A stretch of 5,351 nt of DNA from PBB1 sp043749095 (GTDB lineage Bacteria > Pseudomonadota > Gammaproteobacteria > Burkholderiales > Burkholderiaceae_C): contig JAYVEB010000078.1 in NCBI GenBank assembly GCA_043749095.1, positions 1-5,351 of the forward strand. Reading direction: 5' to 3'. Of this stretch, positions 1 through 5,351 are shown one piece after another (position 1 is the stretch's first letter; each line of letters begins with the position of its first letter). The position numbers and the translations under genes are program-made. Below the pieces are notes generated by a model, which did no database searches, was not told the origin of the DNA, and saw only the letters and a list, made by a program, of their open reading frames with translations.

Positions 1-455
1 CGAATGCCGCCGAGCGGGTTCTTGATCTCGTGAGCGAGGTTGCGGATCAGTTCCTTGTTGGCACGCGCCTGACCGAGCGCGCGCTCCTCCCGGTCCTGAC
101 GCGTCTGCTGTTCGATCTCGACCAGCTCGATCAGCACATCGGTCGTGCCATCGATCTGGTTGACGATCACATGCACCGGCAGCGGCTCGCCGGGCGCCAG
201 CGCCGGCCGACGCAGCGCGGCCTCGAAGCGGCTCGACGAGAACTCGTTGCGCACCAGGGCCGCGACGGTGTCGCGGACGATCTGCGCATCGACGAACCAA
301 TCGAACAGCGAATCGCGCAGCACGCTGCGACTCGACCACCCCAGCACATGGCCAAACGACGCATTGGCGAACACACAGTGCCCATTGGGCCGCACCACCG
401 CCACCATCGTAGCGAGGTGATCAAAGGCCGCGTAGGGTGACGATGGACTCGCCAT
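1..455 (-). CDS. ntrB (glnL): Nitrogen regulation sensor kinase NtrB (NR(II)), N-terminal part, cut by window edge
   Basis: This is the sensor kinase/phosphatase of the NtrB-NtrC two-component system. In the family it is cytosolic, is controlled by PII, and phosphorylates NtrC when nitrogen is scarce. Reading from the ATG at 455-453 gives 151 complete residues before the edge. Residues about 8-110 look like a PAS domain, with a stretch reading VVRPNGHCVFANASFG. A Glu/Gln/Arg-rich linker at about 110-135 leads into NLAHEIKNPLGGI. That is the HisKA H-box, with the phospho-acceptor His at residue 142, close to its position in E. coli GlnL. The remainder of the dimerisation domain and the ATPase domain lie outside. 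The start is the only ATG that fits a normal NtrB N-terminus. No Shine-Dalgarno sequence is obvious upstream. It begins 46 bp after the DUF4124 stop, so it is probably cotranscribed with that gene. Family assignment is firm because of the H-box and the glnA context. Confidence 0.95.
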   Translation of the reverse strand, partial: MASPSSPYAAFDHLATMVAVVRPNGHCVFANASFGHVLGWSSRSVLRDSLFDWFVDAQIVRDTVAALVRNEFSSSRFEAALRRPALAPGEPLPVHVIVNQIDGTTDVLIELVEIEQQTRQDREERALGQARANKELIRNLAHEIKNPLGGI

Positions 456-501
456 GCTCAGGCGCAAGGGAATCGTGCCGGGGGGGATCGAAACATCATG
501 G

Positions 502-1035
502 TCAGGGCACCTTGGCCAGTTCACGTTTCAGGGCGGCGATGTCGTTTTCCTTGCGCGCAATGCCGGCTTTCAGTTCGGTTACGCGGTCGAGGTACTTCTG
601 GTAGTTGCGCTCGCCGCCCTGACGATCGGGCTCGCCGTTGTTGTATTCGGCCTGCATCGCGGCCAGCCGCTGCTGTTCGCGTTGCAACTCGGCTTCAAGG
701 ATGCGGCGCGCATCGCTGTCGCGTGCGCGCTGTTCCTGAGGGTCGACGCGGCTGTCGGGTGGTCGCGGTGCGGACGCGTTTGTCGGGCCGACACCCGCGC
801 GCTTGGGCGGTGATATGACGGTGACCGGATTGCCATCGAGCGTGCTGCAGCCCTTGGTCTTGGCTTCCTTCGCACTGATCGCGTCGGTGTAGAGCACCGG
901 GTTGCCGGGGCATTTGTAGACCGGGGCGTCACCTTGGGCCTGTGCTGGTTGCAAGAGCGCCTGAGACGCCAGCGTTAGCACGCTGGCGAACACCGGCCAC
1001 CGCCATCCGACCCGCGCTGTGTGCAAAACCCGCAT
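502..1035 (-). CDS. DUF4124 domain protein, secreted, with C-terminal coiled coil
   Basis: This 177-residue protein of unknown function is predicted to be exported. The N-terminus has basic residues, a hydrophobic core at about 14-28 and a likely signal-peptidase site after AQA (residues 31-33). The mature start carries the DUF4124-like segment VYKCPGNPVLYTDAISAKEA (residues 39-58). It includes cysteines at 42 and 63, the only ones in the protein, which could form a disulfide in the periplasm. A proline-rich linker follows. From about residue 110 to the end the chain is rich in Glu, Arg, Gln, Ala and Leu with heptad-like spacing, which suggests a coiled coil. The ATG at 1035 was preferred over one 28 codons upstream because a GAGGG ribosome site precedes it and it places the signal peptide at the N-terminus. 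It lies between glnA and ntrB. Whether it has any role in nitrogen control is unknown. Confidence 0.88.
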   Translation of the reverse strand: MRVLHTARVGWRWPVFASVLTLASQALLQPAQAQGDAPVYKCPGNPVLYTDAISAKEAKTKGCSTLDGNPVTVISPPKRAGVGPTNASAPRPPDSRVDPQEQRARDSDARRILEAELQREQQRLAAMQAEYNNGEPDRQGGERNYQKYLDRVTELKAGIARKENDIAALKRELAKVP

Positions 1036-1042
1036 AGCAATG

Positions 1043-1047
1043 CCCTC
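1043..1047 (-). promoter_or_regulatory. Ribosome binding site of the DUF4124 gene
   Basis: The minus strand reads GAGGG here, seven bases before the ATG at 1035-1033. This site decides the start. The longer frame beginning at 1119 has no comparable site, and its extra 28 residues would put a charged, non-hydrophobic extension in front of the signal peptide. Confidence 0.7.
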
Positions 1048-1141
1048 GTGTCGACCACTTACCGCGCAGCGGGCACGCCCTGGGCGCTTCACCACGGTTA
1101 TGCTGAGATTGTCGAGCACGAACGAAATTCCCAGTCCAACG

Positions 1142-1168
1142 AAAAAGGGACGGCTTTCGCCGTCCCTT
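1142..1168 (-). terminator. Intrinsic terminator of glnA
   Basis: On the minus strand a perfect 10-bp stem, AAGGGACGGC paired with GCCGTCCCTT, closes a GAAA (GNRA-type) tetraloop. A run of five T bases overlaps the end of the stem. It begins 18 bp beyond the glnA stop codon and lies about 105 bp before the DUF4124 start. It is the only convincing rho-independent terminator in the window. It implies that much glnA transcription stops here, and that DUF4124-ntrB depend on read-through or on a promoter of their own between 1036 and 1141. I could not identify such a promoter with confidence. Confidence 0.93.
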
Positions 1169-1186
1169 CGTGATGCAGCACAGGCT

Positions 1187-2602
1187 TCAGAGGCTGTAAT
1201 ACATGTCGAACTCGACCGGGTGGGTGGCCATGCGGAAGCGGGTCACTTCGGTCATCTTCAGGTCGATGTAGGCGTCGATGTACCCATCGGTGAACACGCC
1301 GCCCTTGGTCAGGAAGGCGCGGTCCTTGTCGAGGTACTCGAGCGCCTGGTCGAGGCTGTGGCACACCGTCGGCACCAGCTTGTCCTCTTCCGGCGGCAGG
1401 TGATACAGGTCCTTCGTGGCGGCTTCGCCCGGGTGGATCTTGTTCTCGACACCGTCGAGGCCGGCCATCAGCAGTGCAGCGAAACCGAGGTACGGGTTCA
1501 TCAGCGGGTCAGGAAAGCGTGCCTCGACGCGACGGCCCTTCGGATTCGCAACGTACGGGATGCGAATCGACGCCGAGCGGTTCTTCGCGGAATAGGCCAG
1601 CTTCACCGGGGCCTCGAAGCCCGGCACCAGACGCTTGTAGCTGTTGGTGCCCGGGTTGGTGATCGCATTCAGCGCGCGGGCGTGCTTGATGACGCCGCCG
1701 ATGTAGTACAGCGCGAATTCCGACAGGCCGGCGTAGCCGTCACCGGCGAACAGGTTCTTGCCATCCTTCCATACCGACTGGTGCACGTGCATGCCGGAGC
1801 CGTTGTCGCCAACGATGGGCTTGGGCATGAAGGTCGCCGTCTTGCCATAGCTGTGCGCGACGTTCTGGATCACGTACTTCTGCAACTGGACCCAGTCGGC
1901 ACGCTGTAGCAGGGTGCTGAACTTGGTGCCGAGCTCCATCTGGCCCGCATTCGCGACCTCGTGGTGATGCACTTCGACCGGCACGCCCAGACCTTCAAGC
2001 ACCAGGCACATCTCGGAGCGCATGTCTTGAAAGCTGTCGACCGGCGGTACCGGGAAATAGCCGCCCTTGACCGACGGACGGTGCCCCGAGTTGCCGTGCT
2101 CGTATTCACGGCCGGTGTTCCACGCGGCTTCTTCCGAATCGATCTTCGAGAAGCAGCCCGACATGTCGTTGCCCCAGCGCACGCTGTCGAACACGAAAAA
2201 CTCGGGTTCCGGGCCGAAGTAGGCGGTGTCGCCCAGGCCAGAGGCCTTCATGTAGGCCTCGGCGCGCTTGGCGAGCGATCGTGGATCGCGCTCGTACGGC
2301 TTGCCGTCGGCAGGATCGATGACGTCACAGGTCAGGATCAGCGTCGACTCTTCGAAAAACGGATCGATGTTCGCAGTGTTGGCGTCCGGCATCAGTTGCA
2401 TGTCGGAGGCTTCGATGCCCTTCCACCCGGCGATCGACGAACCGTCGAAAGCATGGCCGGATACAAACTTCTCTTCGTCGAAATGGGACACAGGCACGGT
2501 GACGTGCTGCTCTTTGCCGCGGGTGTCGGTGAAACGGAAGTCAACAAACTTGACTTCGTTGTCTTTCACCATTGTCATCACGTCGGCGACGGTCTTGGCC
2601 AT
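1187..2602 (-). CDS. glnA: Type I glutamine synthetase
   Basis: This enzyme makes glutamine from glutamate, ammonium and ATP in the cytosol, as a dodecamer. It is the main entry point for ammonium. The 471 residues are full length for the bacterial GSI-beta class. Visible motifs are DGSSI at 53-57, the metal-binding FGPEPEFF at 129-136, HHHEVANAGQME at 212-223, KPIVGDNGSGMHVHQS at 261-276 (ATP site, active-site His), the NPGTNSYKRL loop at 316-325, NRSASIRIP at 341-349 and RRVEARFPDP at 357-366. KDLYHLPPEE at 397-406 places the adenylylation tyrosine at residue 400, so GlnE-type covalent control is expected. An AGGAG ribosome site lies seven bases before the ATG. The gene stands behind a 270-bp control region and ends at a strong hairpin terminator. 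No key residue is missing, and the assignment is essentially certain. Confidence 0.99.
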   Translation of the reverse strand: MAKTVADVMTMVKDNEVKFVDFRFTDTRGKEQHVTVPVSHFDEEKFVSGHAFDGSSIAGWKGIEASDMQLMPDANTANIDPFFEESTLILTCDVIDPADGKPYERDPRSLAKRAEAYMKASGLGDTAYFGPEPEFFVFDSVRWGNDMSGCFSKIDSEEAAWNTGREYEHGNSGHRPSVKGGYFPVPPVDSFQDMRSEMCLVLEGLGVPVEVHHHEVANAGQMELGTKFSTLLQRADWVQLQKYVIQNVAHSYGKTATFMPKPIVGDNGSGMHVHQSVWKDGKNLFAGDGYAGLSEFALYYIGGVIKHARALNAITNPGTNSYKRLVPGFEAPVKLAYSAKNRSASIRIPYVANPKGRRVEARFPDPLMNPYLGFAALLMAGLDGVENKIHPGEAATKDLYHLPPEEDKLVPTVCHSLDQALEYLDKDRAFLTKGGVFTDGYIDAYIDLKMTEVTRFRMATHPVEFDMYYSL

Positions 2603-2683
2603 CAGGAATCTCCTAGCGGGACGCTGTTTGGGTGTGTTGGGGGAGGGGTTCGAACATTGGTGCGACGCTGACCAGCCGCCTCA

Positions 2684-2695
2684 AAGGTGCACCTT
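2684..2695. repeat. 12-bp perfect palindrome upstream of glnA
   Basis: The sequence aaggtgcacctt is identical on both strands. It lies 82 bp before the glnA start. If the sigma-54 element at 2701-2716 is real, the palindrome would cover the predicted transcription start. The core GGTGCACC contains bases found in NtrC half-sites (GCACC, GGTGC), but in the opposite order and without the usual spacer, so it is not a canonical NtrC site. It could be a repressor operator or chance. Confidence 0.35.
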
Positions 2696-2700
2696 AACTT

Positions 2701-2716
2701 AGCAGAAAACATGCCC
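2701..2716 (-). promoter_or_regulatory. Candidate sigma-54 promoter (-24/-12) for glnA
   Basis: The minus strand reads GGGCATGTTTTCTGCT. The invariant GG (2715-2714) and GC (2703-2702) are separated by exactly ten bases as sigma-54 requires. The element departs from TGGCAC-N5-TTGCA at three positions. A start near 2690 would give a leader of roughly 88 bases. A sigma-54 promoter for glnA is expected from knowledge of NtrC-controlled systems, which raises plausibility, but the match is only moderate. No good sigma-70 promoter was found in the same interval. Confidence 0.4.
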
Positions 2717-2717
2717 A

Positions 2718-2730
2718 GCAACGGCGTTGC
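2718..2730. repeat. Short dyad abutting the candidate -24 element
   Basis: On the plus strand gcaac and gttgc form a perfect inverted repeat around ggc. It lies one base beyond the candidate -24 box of glnA. The arms are only five bases long. It might be a regulator site or a chance dyad in GC-rich DNA. Confidence 0.25.
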
Positions 2731-2872
2731 GGTGCAGCCAGCCACCTCGTTGAACTGAATTCCGACGCACCAGACTGCGTCAGTGCCGTCCCACGACATC
2801 GTTTGCGGGTCAGCTCCGAGACGCACAAATTCAGTGCTGGGCAGCGCTCTATTATGGGTCGCCTTAGGGCGT

Positions 2873-3667
2873 TCATCGCACCAACTCGGGGCCGAACCGG
2901 GCATTCTTGTCGCGCAGACCCTGCATCAGCGTGGCGTAAGCGGGCGCCACCGCAGCGGCCTCGCCCTTCACGCCCAACTCGATGTGCGCGCCCCACTCTG
3001 GGTGGTCGACGCTGGGCAGGCTGAACACCTTCACACCGGGATGTCGTGCCTCGACGAACTCCATCAGCGGCGTCAGGGTGGCCTCCATCGCGCCCATCAC
3101 GATGACGGACTGCTCGCGCTGACTCTGCGCGCGGTGCAGGTGCGCGCAGTGATGGTCGAGCACCCATTCGATCATCGGCCAGGCCATGACCGGAAAGCCC
3201 GGCACGAAGTACACCGTGCCCACGGAAAAGCCAGCGATCTTGTTGTACGGGTTCGGAATGATCCCGGCGCCCTGCGGGAACACTGCCATGTTCAGCCGAT
3301 GCAGGTTGTCGGCGCGCGCGGGGTCGAACACCAGGCCTTTTTCAGCGGCGATATCGCACATGCGCTCGATAATCAGATCGCGGGCGACCGGATGCAGCTC
3401 AAGCGGCACGCCCAAGGCCTGCGCGGCGCATTGCCGTGTGTGGTCATCGGGCGTCGCGCCGATGCCACCGCACGAGAAAACGATGTCGCCACTGGCGAAC
3501 GCATCCTTCAGATCTGCCGTGATGCGCACCGGATCGTCACCAACATAGCGCACCCAGGCCAGCGACAAGCCGCGCGCGGCCAGCAGCTCGATCACCTTCG
3601 GCACGTGCTTGTCGGTGCGCTTGCCCGACAGGATCTCGTCGCCGACGATCAACAGACCGAATGCCAT
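2873..3667 (-). CDS. Stand-alone molybdopterin-binding (MoaB/CinA-N-like) domain protein
   Basis: The 264-residue protein starts MAFGLLIVGDEILSGKRTDK, the typical opening of the MoaB/MoeA/CinA N-terminal fold (GDEIL-SG at 9-15). GGIGATPDD (67-75) matches the family GG-G-T-DD substrate-binding motif. PNPYNKIAGF (138-147) and FVPGFPVMAWPMIEWVL (154-170) match the later CinA-N blocks. It lacks the C-terminal nicotinamide-nucleotide amidase domain of full CinA (about 400 residues), so it belongs to the short form often annotated competence/damage-inducible protein A. Biochemical function is not established, and a role in molybdenum cofactor handling or nucleotide processing is only inferred from the fold. 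The start was set by homology. An open frame extends 44 codons upstream, but that part is Arg/Pro-rich and overlaps the EI24 gene. The ATG follows the EI24 stop by 10 bp and has no clear ribosome site, suggesting translational coupling. Confidence 0.9.
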   Translation of the reverse strand: MAFGLLIVGDEILSGKRTDKHVPKVIELLAARGLSLAWVRYVGDDPVRITADLKDAFASGDIVFSCGGIGATPDDHTRQCAAQALGVPLELHPVARDLIIERMCDIAAEKGLVFDPARADNLHRLNMAVFPQGAGIIPNPYNKIAGFSVGTVYFVPGFPVMAWPMIEWVLDHHCAHLHRAQSQREQSVIVMGAMEATLTPLMEFVEARHPGVKVFSLPSVDHPEWGAHIELGVKGEAAAVAPAYATLMQGLRDKNARFGPELVR

Positions 3668-3677
3668 CGCGTTGCGA

Positions 3678-4565
3678 TCAGATCGGTGGCAGCGGCAACA
3701 GACCTGCCGTCGCCGCGGGGTCGATGACGGTTGGCGGCACCATCGGGGCGGATGACTCCGGCGTCGCTCCGCGTTCGGCACGCAGGGCCTGCAGCGCATG
3801 CAGGGCGTAGTGCGAAAACCAGAGCGCCGAGAAGGCGAACACCAGCGTGTAGATCCAGATCGCGATCGGCACCAGCACCGGCGCCAACGCCAGGAACAGC
3901 ACGCCGGACGCCCACAGCAGCGACGGCGCCGCGCCCAGGTAGCCGGTCAGCACACCCATGCCGAGCAAGGCACTGCGATGTCGCTTGATGATTTCGCGCC
4001 GCTCTTCCTTGGTGGCGTGTTCGGCCAGCACGTCGTAGGTCATCACCTTGTAGGTCAGCCAGCCCCAGATCAACGGCGGCAGGATCAAGACCAGTGGCGG
4101 CACGAACCACAGCGGGATCGACAGCACCAGCGCGACGAGCGCCACCAGCGTCGCGCCCAATGACGCGAACACACCGGCGGTGGTCGAGCCACCGTGTCGC
4201 CGTTCGAGCGCCGGAAAGCGCCGCTCCGAAACCAGGTTGAGCATCGAAGGCGTCATCATCGCTGCCACCACCAACAGCGAGACGATGACGATCAACGGCA
4301 TCGCCACGAACACGATCAGCAAGGGCGCCAGCAAGACCTTGAGGCCGCCGATGCCGATGCTGTCGAACCAGCCCAGCACCGAGGTCAGCCAGCCCTGCGA
4401 GTCCACACCCGCACGCACCCAGACCAGCGTGGGGTCCCACAGCAAATAGCCGAGGCCGAGCGCGGCCACCGCCATCAGCACCAGCGGCATCAGCGACAGT
4501 GCGATCACGCGCGGATGCAGGCAGTAGGCGGCCGCGCGCCAGAACGAATCGATCAGCAATTTCAT
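3678..4565 (-). CDS. EI24/CysZ-family multi-pass membrane protein
   Basis: This 295-residue inner-membrane protein resembles the EI24 domain family (Pfam EI24, which includes the sulfate permease-like CysZ). It begins MKLLIDSFWRAAAYCLHPRV, typical of the proteobacterial members. Hydrophobic stretches lie at about 18-43, 76-105, 133-165, 199-213 and 218-250. A basic, charged loop at 183-197 (HATKEERREIIKRHR) is probably cytoplasmic. The C-terminal 40 residues are Pro/Ala-rich and look disordered. The family is known for CysZ sulfate uptake, but this protein is not in a cysteine-synthesis cluster, so a transport role for sulfate should not be assumed. It lies 55 bp downstream of the AIM24-like gene and 10 bp upstream of the molybdopterin-domain gene, which suggests one transcription unit. 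No good Shine-Dalgarno sequence precedes the ATG. Confidence 0.87.
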   Translation of the reverse strand: MKLLIDSFWRAAAYCLHPRVIALSLMPLVLMAVAALGLGYLLWDPTLVWVRAGVDSQGWLTSVLGWFDSIGIGGLKVLLAPLLIVFVAMPLIVIVSLLVVAAMMTPSMLNLVSERRFPALERRHGGSTTAGVFASLGATLVALVALVLSIPLWFVPPLVLILPPLIWGWLTYKVMTYDVLAEHATKEERREIIKRHRSALLGMGVLTGYLGAAPSLLWASGVLFLALAPVLVPIAIWIYTLVFAFSALWFSHYALHALQALRAERGATPESSAPMVPPTVIDPAATAGLLPLPPI

Positions 4566-4620
4566 GCGGTGCAGGATACGTCAGCGCACATGCGCCTTTT
4601 GCCGAAGCGTGCTTGCCCGC

Positions 4621-5351
4621 CTATTCGTCATCCCCGCCGAAGATCGTGCCGCCGAGCAGGCCGCCGCCCAGCACACCGCCGAGCAGCGAGCCTTCCTCAC
4701 GCGAGCCACCGCGCTGCGGCGCCGCTGCGAACACGCGCGACGCCAGCCGCGAGAACGGCAGGCTCTGCAGCCACACCGTGCCCGGCCCGGTGACCTTGGC
4801 GAAGAACAGACCTTCACCACCGAACATCGCCGTCTTGATCTTGCCGACGTACTGGATCTCGAAGCTGACATTGGGCGTGAACGCGACGACACAACCGGTG
4901 TCGATCAGCAGCGTCTGCCCGGGCTGCAGTTCGCGCTTCACGCAGGTGCCGCCGGCATGCACGAACGCCAGGCCATCGCCTTCAAGCTTCTGCATGATGA
5001 ACCCTTCGCCACCGAAGAAGCCGACGGACATCCGCTGCTGCAGGTAGATGCCCAGCGACACGCCCTTGGCAGCGCACAGAAACGCGTCTTTCTGGCAGAT
5101 CAGCATGCCGCCGAGCTGGCGCAGATCCATTGGCAGGATCTTGCCGGGGTACGGCGCCGCGAACGCGATGCGCAGCTTGCTCTGGCCCTGGTTGGTGTAG
5201 ACCGTGGTGAACAGCGACTCGCCGGTCACCAGGCGCTTGCCGGCGCCGAGCAGCTTGTTGAACAGCCCGCCCGTGCTGGCCGAGCCATCACCGAACACCG
5301 TGTCCATCGAGATGCCGGCATCCATGAACATCATGCTGCCGGCCTCGCCGA
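4621..5351 (-). CDS. AIM24/TIGR00266-family protein, N-terminus beyond window
   Basis: The frame runs open to the window edge, giving 242 residues before the TAG at 4623-4621. The ATG at 5334 is internal: the preceding codons read GEAGS, continuing into MMFMDAGISM, which is the conserved early block of this family (compare EAG-MM-M). Roughly 20-30 N-terminal residues are therefore missing. Further family-like blocks are FGDGS, LVTGESLF, GGEGFIMQKLEGDGLAFVHA and MFGGEGLFFAKVTGPG. They form the repeated beta-strand fold of the AIM24 (mitochondrial biogenesis) domain. The C-terminus after about residue 215 of the fragment is Gly/Leu-rich (GSLLGGVLGGGLLGG) and ends GGDDE. The family's molecular function is unknown. 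It stands 55 bp before the EI24 gene and may share its transcript. Confidence 0.92.
   Translation of the reverse strand, partial: GEAGSMMFMDAGISMDTVFGDGSASTGGLFNKLLGAGKRLVTGESLFTTVYTNQGQSKLRIAFAAPYPGKILPMDLRQLGGMLICQKDAFLCAAKGVSLGIYLQQRMSVGFFGGEGFIMQKLEGDGLAFVHAGGTCVKRELQPGQTLLIDTGCVVAFTPNVSFEIQYVGKIKTAMFGGEGLFFAKVTGPGTVWLQSLPFSRLASRVFAAAPQRGGSREEGSLLGGVLGGGLLGGTIFGGDDE

Noticed and set aside
464..480. Sigma-54-like GGCAC...TTGC just upstream of ntrB on the minus strand
   Set aside because: The GG and GC are 12 bases apart instead of 10, and sigma-54 spacing is strict.
1019..1909. Long plus-strand open frame (296 codons) opposite glnA and the DUF4124 promoter region
   Set aside because: It is antisense to a certain glnA gene, its protein resembles no family I know, and long antisense frames are expected in GC-rich codon-biased genes.
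2835..2870. AT-rich CATAAT/TATTAT -10-like hexamers just downstream of the molybdopterin-domain gene
   Set aside because: No acceptable -35 hexamer lies at 16-18 bases on either strand.
2602..2904. Minus-strand frame of 100 codons in the intergenic region upstream of glnA
   Set aside because: It ends right at the glnA start and covers the promoter and ribosome-site region. No family resemblance or ribosome site supports it.
2783..3727. Long plus-strand open frame (314 codons) opposite the molybdopterin-domain gene
   Set aside because: The minus-strand frame carries clear family motifs. The plus frame is Arg/His/Gln-rich without recognisable domains, as expected of a shadow.
3649..4440. Second minus-strand frame (263 codons) overlapping the EI24 gene
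   Set aside because: It is Gly/Ala/Arg-rich in a shifted frame, whereas the EI24 frame has clear membrane segments and the family N-terminus.
4580..4598. Inverted repeat gcgca-ca-tgcgc followed by cTTTT on the plus strand, between the AIM24 and EI24 genes
   Set aside because: The stem is short, the T run points along the plus strand where there is no gene to terminate, and in the minus direction there is no T run.

Overview
The window reads as an ordinary chromosomal segment of a high-GC proteobacterium. All recognisable genes lie on the minus strand, so the biological order runs from high to low coordinates. The nitrogen-assimilation pair glnA and ntrB (glnL), with a DUF4124 protein between them and EI24-type and molybdopterin-binding-domain genes upstream, is an arrangement I associate from memory with betaproteobacteria (Rhodocyclales/Burkholderiales), possibly a gammaproteobacterium. 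The sequence alone does not fix the taxon. There are no signs of mobile elements, CRISPR arrays, tRNA or rRNA.

Layout in transcription order: (1) 5351-4621, an AIM24/TIGR00266-family protein whose N-terminus lies outside the window; (2) 4565-3678, an EI24/CysZ-like multi-pass membrane protein; (3) 3667-2873, a stand-alone MoaB/MoeA-type molybdopterin-binding-domain protein (CinA N-terminal-like), 10 bp behind the EI24 gene and probably cotranscribed with it; (4) a 270-bp intergenic region with a possible sigma-54 promoter, dyads and NtrC-like half-sites; (5) 2602-1187, glnA, type I glutamine synthetase with an intact adenylylation tyrosine, followed by a strong intrinsic terminator at 1142-1168; (6) 1035-502, a secreted DUF4124 protein with a C-terminal coiled coil; (7) 455-1, the N-terminal part of the nitrogen sensor kinase NtrB, cut by the window edge just after its phospho-acceptor histidine motif. 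The partner ntrC would be expected beyond position 1.

The functional core is nitrogen control. Glutamine synthetase makes glutamine from ammonium. NtrB, governed by PII, would phosphorylate NtrC, which activates sigma-54 promoters such as that of glnA. The terminator after glnA partly uncouples glnA from DUF4124-ntrB. I found no convincing previously undescribed system. The more interesting points are the candidate sigma-54/dyad architecture upstream of glnA and the DUF4124 gene sitting between glnA and ntrB. Long plus-strand open frames are GC-driven shadows of the minus-strand genes.
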